From contig JADCGG010000150.1 in the NCBI GenBank assembly GCA_020249125.1, positions 1 through 41,129 on the forward strand: 41,129 bases of DNA, in the 5' to 3' direction. A model generated the notes under the pieces. The model saw nothing but the letters and a program-made list of their open reading frames with translations. It searched no databases and was not told where the DNA came from. Shown here piece after piece: positions 17,457 through 26,790 of this stretch; position 1 is the stretch's first letter; each line of letters starts with the position of its first letter. Source of the DNA: Roseomonas sp. GTDB lineage: Bacteria; Pseudomonadota; Alphaproteobacteria; Acetobacterales; Acetobacteraceae. The position numbers were made by a program, and so were the translations under genes.

Positions 17457-18863
17457 TCAATCGGCGATCCGCGGCACTTCATCCTCCTGAAAGCCACCCT
17501 CCGGCGGGACATCCAATTGGATGGGCGTGCCGCTGACAGGCGTAAAGCCATAGAGCTGCTCGGGCAGCCAGGTGACCAGGCCGGGGAAGGCATAGATCAT
17601 CAGCATGCACATGATGACAATGTAGATGAAGGGCATGCAGCCCCGGAAAATATCTTCCAACCGCACATGCTTTGGCGCCACCCCCTTCAGATAGAAGGCG
17701 GCCATGGCGACCGGCGGCGACAGGAAGGAAGTTTGCAGGTTCAGCGCCACCATCACGCCGAAAAACAGCGGATCAACGCCGAAATCATCCAAAAGCGGCA
17801 GGAAGATCGGCACGAAAATCACGATGATTTCCGTCCATTCCAGCGGCCAGCCCAGAATGAAGATCAGCAGCTGCGCCAGGATCATGAAGGTGAAGGTATT
17901 GAGCGGCAGGGATTTGAAGAATTGCTCCACCAAATCCTGCCCGCCGAGATAGCCAAAGACGGATGAGAAAATCGCACTCCCCACAAACAGCCAGCACACC
18001 ATGGCCGAGGTACGCGCTGTCAGGAATACGCTTTCCTTGAGCTTGGCAAAGGAAAAGGACCGATAGACAATGGCAAGGATGATGGACCCAAGGCTGCCCA
18101 TGGCGGCGGCTTCGGATGGTGTCGCAAGCCCCATCAAAATGGCGCCCAGCACCATGCCAATCAGTGCCGCGAGCGGGATGAAGGACGTCAGCAGCGAAAT
18201 CGCAATCTGGCTGAAGGGGATATTCACTTCCTCTGGCGGCAGGCGCGGGGCCATTTGCGGCTTCACGATCGCGATGCCCATGGCGTAAAGAATATAGAGC
18301 CCCGCCAGCATCACGCCTGGGATGAAAGCTGCGGCATAAAGCTGCACCACCGAAACCCCCGCCGTTGCGCCAAACAGGATCAGCATGATCGAAGGCGGGA
18401 TAAGGATGCCAAGGCAGCCACCGGCGCAAATGACACCTGATGCCAGTCTCACATCATAACCGGCGCGGAGCATGGCCGGGAAAGCGAGCAGGCCCATCAG
18501 CGTTACCACTGCGCCCACAATCCCGGTTGCGGTCGCAAACAGCGCGCAAGTCGCAAGCGTTGCAACCGCCAATGAGCCCGGAATATTGCCGCTGGCCATC
18601 TGCAAGGATCGGAATAGCCGGTCCAGGATATTGGCGCGTTCGATGATGTAGCCCATGAAGACGAAAAGCGGCACGCTGATCAGCACATCATTCGACATCA
18701 CCGCATAGGTGCGCTGCACCAGCAAATCGAAGATGCGCCCTTCCATGCCGAGATAGCCAAAGAACAGGCCCATCGCCATCAGCGTGAAGGCGATTGGGAA
18801 GCCCAGCATGATGAAGAACAGAAACAGAAAGAGCTGCGTGAGCCCGAGCATCCCATCGGTCAT
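17457..18863 (-). CDS. dctM: TRAP transporter large permease (DctM)
   Basis: 468-aa polytopic protein, N-terminal FIMLGFPIAFTLMAMGLFFGYLG, CAGGCLGILIPPSIMLILFG signature. Confidence 0.93.
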   Translation of the reverse strand: MTDGMLGLTQLFLFLFFIMLGFPIAFTLMAMGLFFGYLGMEGRIFDLLVQRTYAVMSNDVLISVPLFVFMGYIIERANILDRLFRSLQMASGNIPGSLAVATLATCALFATATGIVGAVVTLMGLLAFPAMLRAGYDVRLASGVICAGGCLGILIPPSIMLILFGATAGVSVVQLYAAAFIPGVMLAGLYILYAMGIAIVKPQMAPRLPPEEVNIPFSQIAISLLTSFIPLAALIGMVLGAILMGLATPSEAAAMGSLGSIILAIVYRSFSFAKLKESVFLTARTSAMVCWLFVGSAIFSSVFGYLGGQDLVEQFFKSLPLNTFTFMILAQLLIFILGWPLEWTEIIVIFVPIFLPLLDDFGVDPLFFGVMVALNLQTSFLSPPVAMAAFYLKGVAPKHVRLEDIFRGCMPFIYIVIMCMLMIYAFPGLVTWLPEQLYGFTPVSGTPIQLDVPPEGGFQEDEVPRIAD

Positions 18864-18869
18864 GGCGCG

Positions 18870-19505
18870 TCAGCCCTTCTTTGCGTTTTCAACAGGGGTT
18901 TGGCTGGAAGACGCCAAGCGGCGGGCCAATTCCTCGGGGTCCTGTTCGGCGGCGGCGGCAAGGATTTGCTGTTCCAATTCCTCCACATCCGAAAGCCGCT
19001 TCGGCCAGGCGCCTTCGCGGATGCAGCGGATACAGCGCACCACTTCCACAAAGCCTTGCAGCAGCAACAGCACACCCACCACCGGGATCAGGAATTTGAA
19101 GGGCCAGATCACCGGCCCGGTTGGGCTGAACATGGATCTTTCATTCTGCGCGAAGCTTTGCGCAAAGAAGGTCCAGCCAGAAATCATGAAGGCGAAAATC
19201 GCCGGGAAGAAGAATAGGATGTAAAGGATTAGATCGAATTTTGCCTGGGTTTCAGGCTTGAAATTCCGATAGAGAAAATCGCCCCTTACATGCCCGTTGC
19301 GTGACAGCGCATAGGCGCCAGCCATCATGAACAGCGTGCCATACAGCATATAGGAAGTGTCATAGGCCCAGGTGGTCGGCGCGCGGAAGGCGTAGCGCAT
19401 CACCACTTCATAGGTCACGACAAAGGTCAGTACCAGGATGCTCCAGGCGAAGGTCTGGCCAACCAAGGTGCTGAAGCGATCAATGCCAAGAAGCAATCGC
19501 TGCAT
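18870..19505 (-). CDS. dctQ: TRAP transporter small permease (DctQ)
   Basis: TRAP small-permease pattern (VVTYEVVMRYAFRAPTTWAYDTSYMLYGTLFMMAGAYALSRNGHVRGD). Confidence 0.9.
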   Translation of the reverse strand: MQRLLLGIDRFSTLVGQTFAWSILVLTFVVTYEVVMRYAFRAPTTWAYDTSYMLYGTLFMMAGAYALSRNGHVRGDFLYRNFKPETQAKFDLILYILFFFPAIFAFMISGWTFFAQSFAQNERSMFSPTGPVIWPFKFLIPVVGVLLLLQGFVEVVRCIRCIREGAWPKRLSDVEELEQQILAAAAEQDPEELARRLASSSQTPVENAKKG

Positions 19506-19545
19506 GATATGGGCTTTCGATCACGGCCCCAGGAATTGGGGTACC

Positions 19546-19575
19546 AAAAAGGGTGCGGGCCGAAACCCGCACCCC
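19546..19575 (-). terminator. Rho-independent terminator/attenuator between dctP and dctQ
   Basis: Minus strand GGGTGCGGG-TTTCGG-CCCGCACCC followed by TTTTT; 9-bp perfect stem. Confidence 0.8.
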
Positions 19576-19587
19576 GTTTACCCTAAC

Positions 19588-20730
19588 TCAGCGTGCGCCG
19601 AAGAAGTGATTATAGGAAATCACCGGGCTCGCTTCATAGCGCAGGAAGAAGCTGCCAACACGGCGGCACCAGTCGCGCTGGCTGTCACAGACCTTCTTGA
19701 AGAAGAGACCAGCGGCGGGTGATGAGGCATCGCCTTCATACTTCGTCACCACGCGATTCCAGGCGGCGAGCTGCGCGTCCAGCACCGGGCGCGGCGTCTG
19801 ACGCACTTGCACGCCCTGCTGCTGTGCCATGGCAAGCAGATCGCGCGAATAGCGATCCTGCAGCTTCCAGGACATATCAGCTGACGCGCTTTCAGAGGCG
19901 AATTTGATGATCGCCTGATGCTCGGCCGGCAGGGCGGCATATTTCGCCTTGTTGAACAGCACTTCAAAGCTTTCCGTGCGCTGGTGGAAGGACTGGATCA
20001 TGTAGACCTTCGCGACATCCGGGAAGCCAAGCACGCGGTCCGACGACGGGTTGTTGAATTCCGCGCCGTCAATCACGCCGCGTTCCAAAGCAGGCACAAT
20101 CTCACCGCCGGGCAGCGAGACCACCGCCGCGCCGAGTTCCGCGAACAAGTCAGCCGCAAGGCCAACGGTCCGATACTTCAGGCCGCGAATTTGCTCCGCG
20201 CGTTCGATCGGGTTCTTGAACCAGCCAAGCGGCTGGGTCGGCATCGGCCCGGTCATGAAGGAGACGACATTCACCTTCACATGGTCATTCAGCAATTCAT
20301 TATAGAGCGCCTCGCCACCGCCGTAATGATACCAGCCGAGCAGCTGGTTCGCATCTCCGAACCAGGGGGGCGAGGTGCCGAACAGCGAAAACGCCTTATT
20401 CTTGCCGAACCAATAGGCCGGCACGCCATGGCCGCCATCCAGCGTCCCGGCGCTGACGGCATCCAGAAGCTGGAAGGCGCCAACCACGGCGCCAGCGGCG
20501 AGCAATTCAAGCCGCAGCCGCCCGCCCGCCATGTCATTCACGCGGCGAACGAAATCGCCGGCGAATTCATGGAAGATGTCGCGCTGCGGCCAGGTGGACT
20601 GGAAGCGCAGCGTGGTGGTCTGGGCGCGGCTGACATTCGGGGTAGCGAGGACAGCCACCCCCGCCCCGGTGGCGGCAGCCGCCTTCAAAAAGCCGCGCCG
20701 CGCGGGCGCTTCAACGGTGGAACCGGTCAT
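19588..20730 (-). CDS. dctP: TRAP transporter substrate-binding protein (DctP), Tat signal
   Basis: RRGFLKAAAATGAGVAVLATPNVSRAQ Tat signal; TRAP SBP features (ALERGVIDGAEFNNPSSD). Confidence 0.93.
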   Translation of the reverse strand: MTGSTVEAPARRGFLKAAAATGAGVAVLATPNVSRAQTTTLRFQSTWPQRDIFHEFAGDFVRRVNDMAGGRLRLELLAAGAVVGAFQLLDAVSAGTLDGGHGVPAYWFGKNKAFSLFGTSPPWFGDANQLLGWYHYGGGEALYNELLNDHVKVNVVSFMTGPMPTQPLGWFKNPIERAEQIRGLKYRTVGLAADLFAELGAAVVSLPGGEIVPALERGVIDGAEFNNPSSDRVLGFPDVAKVYMIQSFHQRTESFEVLFNKAKYAALPAEHQAIIKFASESASADMSWKLQDRYSRDLLAMAQQQGVQVRQTPRPVLDAQLAAWNRVVTKYEGDASSPAAGLFFKKVCDSQRDWCRRVGSFFLRYEASPVISYNHFFGAR

Positions 20731-20847
20731 TTGCTTCTCCCTTGATGGTGCCCCCCGGCAGGCTTGGGCGGTTCTTCACAAGGCGGTGACATATGGATGA
20801 CCGGAAGATGACGCAACATCTTTTTACAATTCGAAAGGCCTGCCGGC

Positions 20848-21654
20848 CTATTTCGTCACAAAGGCCTTTTCCACCACATAGCTGCCGGGGGCGTTGTTGG
20901 ACCCCTCCACAAAGCCGCGCGCTTCCAGCATGGCCTTGCAATCGCGGTTCATCGCCTCAGACCCGCAGAGCATCACCCGGTCATGGGCCGGGTCCAGCGC
21001 CGGCAGAGCCAGATCAGCGAAAATCCGCCCTGATTCGATCAAATCCGTGATGCGCCCCTGCTTCGGGAAGGGCTCGCGCGTCACGGATGGGTAGTAGCGG
21101 AGCTTGCCGGCGATGATCTCGCCGAGGAATTCATGCTGCGCCAGATCGCGTTCGAACATCTCCCGATACGCCAATTCCGCCACCTGCCGCACGGTATGGG
21201 CCACCACCACCGTGCCGTAGCGTTCATAGACATCGGGTTCGCGCGTCAGGCTGAGGAAAGGTGCGAGGCCCGTGCCGGTGGCGAGCATCCAAAGGCTGCG
21301 GCCTGGCAGCAGGTTATCGGTCACCAGCGTGCCGGTGGGCTTGCGCCCGATCAGCACCGTATCGCCGGGCTTGATATGTTGCAGGCGGCTTGTCAGCGGC
21401 CCGTTCTGTACCTTGATGGAGAGAAACTCCAGTTCCTCATCCCAGGTCGGGCTTGCCATGGAATAGGCGCGCACCAGCGGCTTGCCATCCACCATCAGCC
21501 CGATCATGGCGAATTCCCCGGCGCGGAAGCGGAGCGCTGCGTCGCGTGTGCAGCGGAAGGAAAACAGCCGATCCGTCCAATGATGCACATGCGTCACACG
21601 CTCCCCGAAATAGGCGGCGGGGATGGCGGGGGTGGGGGAGGTGCCCGTGTTCAT
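20848..21654 (-). CDS. fpr: Ferredoxin-NADP+ reductase
   Basis: RAYSMASP FAD motif, ATGTGLAPFLSLTREPDVYERYGTVVVAHTVR, VMLCGSEAMNRDCKAMLEARGFVEGSN, C-terminal YVVEKAFVTK. Confidence 0.93.
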   Translation of the reverse strand: MNTGTSPTPAIPAAYFGERVTHVHHWTDRLFSFRCTRDAALRFRAGEFAMIGLMVDGKPLVRAYSMASPTWDEELEFLSIKVQNGPLTSRLQHIKPGDTVLIGRKPTGTLVTDNLLPGRSLWMLATGTGLAPFLSLTREPDVYERYGTVVVAHTVRQVAELAYREMFERDLAQHEFLGEIIAGKLRYYPSVTREPFPKQGRITDLIESGRIFADLALPALDPAHDRVMLCGSEAMNRDCKAMLEARGFVEGSNNAPGSYVVEKAFVTK

Positions 21655-21738
21655 GCCCTTCTTTTGCGGCGGCGCGGCGCGGCGCGCAACCGGCAATTAT
21701 CACTTGCATCGCGGGCAGGGCAGGGTTCATCTGGGGTT

Positions 21739-22467
21739 ATGGAAAACCTACCCGAAGGCGTCCCCTGGGACCCCGCCACCAATCCCCCGCTTGGCCCGCT
21801 GGTGGATGCCACGCCGCGCCCTTTGCCGGCGCGGGTTTCGCATAAGGGGCAGTCGGTTGATCTGGAACCGCTCCATATCCGCCATGCGGAAGACCTTTGG
21901 CGCGCGGCGGAACGCGACAGCAGCGGCGAAGGCTGGGCCTATATGGGCTACGGGCCGTTCAAGGACGCGGCTGCCATGCGCGCCCATGTCGCGGGCTTCG
22001 CGGTGACGCATGACCCGATCGCCTGGGCCATCCGCCCGCATCGCACCGGCACGGCGGATGGCTGGCTGACGCTGATGCAAATCGCCCCCGCCCATGCGGA
22101 TATCGAAATCGGCAATATCTGGTTCTCGCCCCGCATGCAGCGGACGCGCGCCGCGACGGAAGCCATGTTCCTGCTGATGCGCCACGCCATGGATGATCTG
22201 GGCTATCGGCGGCTGGTGTGGAAATGCAATGCGCTGAACCTGCCATCCCGCCGCGCCGCAGCCCGGCTTGGTTTTACTTATGAGGGCACGCATCGCGCCC
22301 ATTTGGTGGTGAAGGGCAGGCGGCGGGATACGGCGTGGTTTTCCATAATCTCTGAGGAATGGCCTTCGCGGCGCGATGCCATCTCTGCCTGGCTGGACGC
22401 CGCCAATTTCGGCCCGGATGGTCGCCCGCGCCGATCCTTGGCCAGTTTTCGGGGGGATGAGGCGTGA
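21739..22467 (+). CDS. GNAT family acetyltransferase (RimJ/RimL-like)
   Basis: MENLPEGVPWDP...; GNAT core EIGNIWFSPRMQRTRAATEAMFLLMRHAMDDLGYRRLVWKCNALNLPSRRAAARLGFTYEGTHR. Confidence 0.9.
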   Translation: MENLPEGVPWDPATNPPLGPLVDATPRPLPARVSHKGQSVDLEPLHIRHAEDLWRAAERDSSGEGWAYMGYGPFKDAAAMRAHVAGFAVTHDPIAWAIRPHRTGTADGWLTLMQIAPAHADIEIGNIWFSPRMQRTRAATEAMFLLMRHAMDDLGYRRLVWKCNALNLPSRRAAARLGFTYEGTHRAHLVVKGRRRDTAWFSIISEEWPSRRDAISAWLDAANFGPDGRPRRSLASFRGDEA

Positions 22468-22543
22468 CTGAGGGTGGCTGAAATATGGCTGGACTTTCAT
22501 GACCTGGGTGTTAGTCTTTCCCCAGTTTCTTGGAGGTCTGACC

Positions 22544-22702
22544 ATGAATTTCTCCCCAAGCCTAGGCGAGATCGGCTGCTGGGCGCTGATTTTTGCGGGT
22601 GTGGCCTATTTTGTGGCCAAGCGCTTTGGTGAGCCCGCGGCCTTTGTCGCCGCCGGAATTGCAGCGCTGACCGTAAAAGCGGCCTTGCTCGACCTTACCT
22701 GA
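22544..22702 (+). CDS. Small hydrophobic membrane protein
   Basis: 52 aa (MNFSPSLGEIGCWALIFAGVAYFVAKRFGEPAAFVAAGIAALTVKAALLDLT); ggagg RBS upstream. Confidence 0.5.
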   Translation: MNFSPSLGEIGCWALIFAGVAYFVAKRFGEPAAFVAAGIAALTVKAALLDLT

Positions 22703-22861
22703 TCAATAAGGCGCCAGACCTCCTTACCTGAGGCTAGGTAGCCACTTCTCAAGCCTGATGTGTCGGGACCGGCCTGCCCCCGTGACCCGCTTTTTTTCGC
22801 CCTTGCCTAAGCCGTGCCCCCGTCGCAGTTTGAATCGGATTTTGCATAATGGGAGCTTGGC

Positions 22862-24049
22862 ATGACCGAAGATAGCGTTGGCGCCTTCATTCCGGGTGAG
22901 CGCACCAAGCGCTCCGGCGCGGCCTCTGGCCCGCTCGCGGGTCTCAGCTTTGCTGCCAAGGATTTGTTCGATGTGGCCGGCACCGTCACCGGCTATGGCA
23001 ATCCCGATTGGGCGGCGACGCATGCGCCGGCAATTCGCGACGCGGTGGTGATCACGCAATTGTTGCAGGCCGGAGCTTCGCTGACTGGCAAGACCAAGAC
23101 CGTTGAATTGGCCTATGGCCTGACAGGCGAAAATGTCTGGCAGGGCACGCCGAAAAACCCCGCCGCGCCGGACCGTTTCCCCGGCGGGTCTTCCTGCGGT
23201 TCGGCTGCCGCCGCTGCGGCGGGCCTGGTGGATTTCGCCATGGGGTCGGATACGGGCGGTTCCGTGCGCATCCCCGCTTCCTATTGCGGCGTTTTCGGCA
23301 TCCGCCCGAGCTGGGGCGCGGTCAGCCTGACCGGCGCCTGCCCCTTGGGGCCGGATTACGATACGGCGGGCTGGTTCGCCCGCAGCGGCGCCATGCTGCG
23401 CCGCGTGGGGGAAGTGCTGCTGCCGCCTGGGGGCGCTGGCGCGCCTGGCCCGCTGATCTCCGTTGCTGAAGCCTGGGCCAATGCGGAAGCCGAAACCGTG
23501 GCCGCCCTGACCCCCGGCCTGAAGGCCGCCGAGGCGCTGTTCGGCCCCGCGCTGGTGACCCATGTTGCCCCCGAAGGGCTTGATGCGTTCTACGAGCATT
23601 TCCGCTGCGCCCAGGCCGAGCAAGCCTGGACGGCGCTCGGCCCCTGGGTGGCGGCGACCAATCCGAAATTCGGCCCCGGCGTGAAGGAGCGGTTTGACGC
23701 CGCCGCCGCCATGGACCCGGCCAAATCCGCCGCCGGCCGCGCCTTCCGCCGCGTGGTGCAGGCGCGCTTTCATGCCCTGCTGGGCGGCGGCGCGCTGATG
23801 ATCTACCCGACCTCACCGGCACCGGCACCGCTTTTGGCTTCGTCACTGGCGGAACAGAATGCGGTGCGCGAAAGGACCATGAGGGTTACGGCCATCGCCG
23901 GCTTTTGCGGCTTGCCGGAAGTGACCATCCCGGTCGGCAAGACGAAGGGCGCGCCGGTTGGGCTTTCCTTGGTGGGTGCGCCGGGGCGGGATCGCGCCGT
24001 GCTGGCCGCGGCAGAAGCGCTCGCGGCTTCGCTTGGTATTGGGGGCTGA
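22862..24049 (+). CDS. Amidase (amidase signature family)
   Basis: FAAKDLFDVAG, GGSSCGSAAAAAAGLVDFAMGSDTGGSVRIPASYCGVFGIRPS. Confidence 0.95.
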   Translation: MTEDSVGAFIPGERTKRSGAASGPLAGLSFAAKDLFDVAGTVTGYGNPDWAATHAPAIRDAVVITQLLQAGASLTGKTKTVELAYGLTGENVWQGTPKNPAAPDRFPGGSSCGSAAAAAAGLVDFAMGSDTGGSVRIPASYCGVFGIRPSWGAVSLTGACPLGPDYDTAGWFARSGAMLRRVGEVLLPPGGAGAPGPLISVAEAWANAEAETVAALTPGLKAAEALFGPALVTHVAPEGLDAFYEHFRCAQAEQAWTALGPWVAATNPKFGPGVKERFDAAAAMDPAKSAAGRAFRRVVQARFHALLGGGALMIYPTSPAPAPLLASSLAEQNAVRERTMRVTAIAGFCGLPEVTIPVGKTKGAPVGLSLVGAPGRDRAVLAAAEALAASLGIGG

Positions 24050-24052
24050 AGC

Positions 24053-24580
24053 ATGGTGATTCGCGACGCAACCCCGGCGGATTTGCCGGCCATCACCGCC
24101 ATCTATGCGCATCACGTGCTGCATGGCGCCGGCACTTTTGAAGAAGTGCCGCCGGATGAGGCCGATATGGCCGCCCGCATGAAGAAGGTGCTGGCCGGCC
24201 CCGGCAATGCCTGGCTGGTGGCCGAGGATGAGGCCGGGCAGATCACGGCCTATGCCTATTACGGCGCCTTTCGGGAGCGTTCGGCCTATCGCTTCACAGT
24301 CGAGAATTCGATCTATGTGCGTGATGATGTGCGCGGCCAGGGGGTGGGCAAGGCGCTGGTGGCTGAATTGATCGCGCGCGCTGAGGCGGCGGGGTTTCGG
24401 CAAATGCTGGCGGTGATTGGCGATTCGGACAATGTCGGGTCCATCGGGCTGCATGTTTCGCTTGGCTTTCGCCATATCGGCACCATGCGCGCGGTGGGCA
24501 TGAAATTTGGCCGCTGGGTGGATGTGGTGACGATGCAAAGAAGCCTGGGTGAGGGTGAGAAGACGCTGCCGATGGATTGA
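24053..24580 (+). CDS. Phosphinothricin N-acetyltransferase-like GNAT
   Basis: IRDATPADLPAITAIYAHHVLHGAGTFEEVPP ... AYYGAFRERSAYRFTVENSIYVRDDVRGQGVGKALVAELI. Confidence 0.9.
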   Translation: MVIRDATPADLPAITAIYAHHVLHGAGTFEEVPPDEADMAARMKKVLAGPGNAWLVAEDEAGQITAYAYYGAFRERSAYRFTVENSIYVRDDVRGQGVGKALVAELIARAEAAGFRQMLAVIGDSDNVGSIGLHVSLGFRHIGTMRAVGMKFGRWVDVVTMQRSLGEGEKTLPMD

Positions 24581-24616
24581 GGGCGGGCGTGATAATGCCC
24601 TGGCAATAGAAGGATA

Positions 24617-24961
24617 TCAGTCCATCAGACGAAACCGCGCCTGGCTTGCCTGATCTTCGCGCAGCGTCCGCCTGATCGTTTCCGCGCTGTCTGCGCTGTG
24701 GGGCAGCGCGGCGATGGCGGTGAACCAGGGAAAGTCGCCCCGCACGCGGCCCAGGAAAAGCCGGTCCAGCGCTTCAGCCACCGGCCCGCGCGCGCCGCAG
24801 CAGGCGCAGGCCGGCACATGGGCGCCAGCAAGGGTAAAGACCGCCATGGCCGGGACGGCAGCCGTGCTTGGCGCTTCCGCGAGCAAGGCAAAGCCAGGCG
24901 CGGGGAGTTCACCCGGCGACAAAAGGTGAATAGCGATACGTGTATCGAGCAGCCAAGCCAT
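24617..24961 (-). CDS. Hypothetical protein with CxCC motif (possible CobW-like remnant)
   Basis: 114 aa; CACCGARGPVAEALDRLFLGRVRGD resembles the CobW CxCC segment, but no P-loop. Confidence 0.4.
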   Translation of the reverse strand: MAWLLDTRIAIHLLSPGELPAPGFALLAEAPSTAAVPAMAVFTLAGAHVPACACCGARGPVAEALDRLFLGRVRGDFPWFTAIAALPHSADSAETIRRTLREDQASQARFRLMD

Positions 24962-25160
24962 GGTTTGAAATAGTTCCTCAGTATTTGCCCTTCAACCGTT
25001 TTGCTCAGCCTATCAGTGACCTTCAGCAATTGAGGCGGCCAAGTGACTTCATTGGGCTTGGAATGACCATAATCTGCTTATAGAACGCGATCACCTTCGG
25101 TAGTCAGCAGGCTTGTAACCTGCGGTGGCCGAGATTGTCGTTTTTCGATGGGAGTCGACC

Positions 25161-25553
25161 ATGTCTACATATGTTCGTCTTATCTTGTCAGGTATAATGT
25201 TGGGGTCATTGGTTGCCTGTGCGAGTGAACCGCCGGCGGCACCCCCGATCGGCGCGAAGCGCTTGCAGGTCGCGGAAATCCAAACGTTACTTGCACAGCC
25301 AGTACGGTTCGACAACAGTATCACAGGGGGCCTTAGCTATGCGTTCTCACCGGACGGAAGCGTTGGCTTTTCCATGCGGATGATGCCGGCATCCATGCCC
25401 GGGAGTTGGAAGGTTGATGGTGAGCAGCTTTGCATCTTCGCGGGGCGCGGGCCTTGGGAATGTGGCGCCCTCTACAGGCTCGGCTCGGGGCAATACTATT
25501 TCGACCTCCCCGGCTATGATGCAGCTTACAATACCCTAAATCGTCGCCCTTGA
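25161..25553 (+). CDS. Predicted lipoprotein
   Basis: N-terminal MSTYVRLILSGIMLGSLVACASEPP with lipobox LVAC. Confidence 0.6.
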   Translation: MSTYVRLILSGIMLGSLVACASEPPAAPPIGAKRLQVAEIQTLLAQPVRFDNSITGGLSYAFSPDGSVGFSMRMMPASMPGSWKVDGEQLCIFAGRGPWECGALYRLGSGQYYFDLPGYDAAYNTLNRRP

Positions 25554-25560
25554 CGGCAGC

Positions 25561-25684
25561 CGAGCGGTCCGGTCGGCTCCGTCGGTTCCCCACAACAGCG
25601 TGAATCGGCCCATTAAATAAAAGGGCCAGCGGTGCGCGGGCGCAGTTTTTAATTGGGAAAGGCTAGCATGAATCGCTTCACTAG
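25561..25684. mobile_element. Diverged second copy of the MITE-like element
   Basis: Aligns along its length with 14351-14473 (shared CAGCGTGAATCGGCCCA, GGTGCGCGGGnGCAGTTT, AATTGGGA, TAGCATGAATCGC, CACTAG); left terminus degraded. Confidence 0.6.
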
Positions 25685-25802
25685 CCACCTCAAGATCGAC
25701 CTTAGCAGCCGCATGCGAACGGCTGCCCGCAGATTGCACTCATGAATGGTTAGGCAACCTCACGCCGAAGTTATGGGGCAAGGCGACGCTTTAATCTGCG
25801 AC

Positions 25803-25828
25803 TAGACATAAGAATATGTTTATGTCTA
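25803..25828. promoter_or_regulatory. Palindromic operator upstream of ArsR-methyltransferase gene
   Basis: TAGACATAA-GAATATGT-TTATGTCTA: 9-bp perfect half-sites, 10 bp upstream of the ATG at 25839. Confidence 0.7.
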
Positions 25829-25838
25829 TGTAAAGCCC

Positions 25839-26780
25839 ATGCAGGATGTTCTGTCCCAATTGCGCGGCGCGGCTGAGCCGACAAGGCTTCGGCTTTTGGC
25901 GCTATGCGCCCGTGGCGCCTGGTGCGTTACGGAATTGGTGGCGATTCTGGGCCAATCCCAGCCTCGGCTTTCCCGTCATTTGAAGCTTCTGGTCGAAGCC
26001 GGGCTGCTGACCCGCACGCCAGAAGGCGCCAATGCCTGGTTCCAAATGGCGCCAGAGGCCGATCTGGCCCGCCATATCCTGGCCCGCCTGCCCGAATCGG
26101 ACCCTTTGCTCGCTGCTGATCGGCGCGCCGCGGCGCGGTTGGCTGCTGAGCGGGCGCGCATTGCCTCCGACAGTTTCCGCAGCCATGGCGCGGATTGGGA
26201 TGAAACCCGCGCCCTTGGCCTGCCGACCGAGGCGATTGAAACCGCCCTGCTGCAAGCCCTGCCGGCGGGGCGCCTGGGGCGCTTGCTCGATATCGGCTGC
26301 GGCACGGGTGGCGTCTTGGAACGCTTGGCGCCCCGCATCGAAGAAGGGCTTGGCATTGATGCGTCCCGCGACATGCTGGCGCTGGCGAGGAGCCGCCTGA
26401 CCGAACGCGGCCTTGCGCATATCGCCGTGCGGCAGGCGGATATGTATCGGCTGCCTTTGCCGGATGCGGGTTTTGATGCGGTGACGCTGCATATGGTGCT
26501 GCATTACGCGGAAGACCCGGCCGCTGCGCTGGCCGAAGCCGCGCGTGTTTTGCGGCCCGGCGGGCGGCTGTTGATCCTGGATCTGGCGCCACATGACCGT
26601 GCCGATCTGCTGAATCGCTATGCCCATCGCTGGCCAGGTTTTGATGATGCCGCGATGGCGGGCTGGTTGGGTGGCGCGGGCTGCACCGCGCCGCGCGTCA
26701 GCACCATTCCCGCCCCGCTGATGCTCCGGCTTTGGACTGCCGAACGTCTGCCGCTTTCCGTTTCCACCCCCGTTTCCTGA
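25839..26780 (+). CDS. ArsR-family transcriptional regulator fused to SAM-dependent methyltransferase domain
   Basis: N-terminal wHTH (LRLLALCARGAWCVTELVAILGQSQPRLSRHLKLLVEAGLL) followed by MT motif LLDIGCGTGGVLERLAP. Confidence 0.93.
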   Translation: MQDVLSQLRGAAEPTRLRLLALCARGAWCVTELVAILGQSQPRLSRHLKLLVEAGLLTRTPEGANAWFQMAPEADLARHILARLPESDPLLAADRRAAARLAAERARIASDSFRSHGADWDETRALGLPTEAIETALLQALPAGRLGRLLDIGCGTGGVLERLAPRIEEGLGIDASRDMLALARSRLTERGLAHIAVRQADMYRLPLPDAGFDAVTLHMVLHYAEDPAAALAEAARVLRPGGRLLILDLAPHDRADLLNRYAHRWPGFDDAAMAGWLGGAGCTAPRVSTIPAPLMLRLWTAERLPLSVSTPVS

Positions 26781-26790
26781 AGGTTTTCCC

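Noticed and set aside
22706-22746. Repeated CTTACCTGA in the gap before the amidase
   Set aside because: Short and isolated; no array or hairpin of note.
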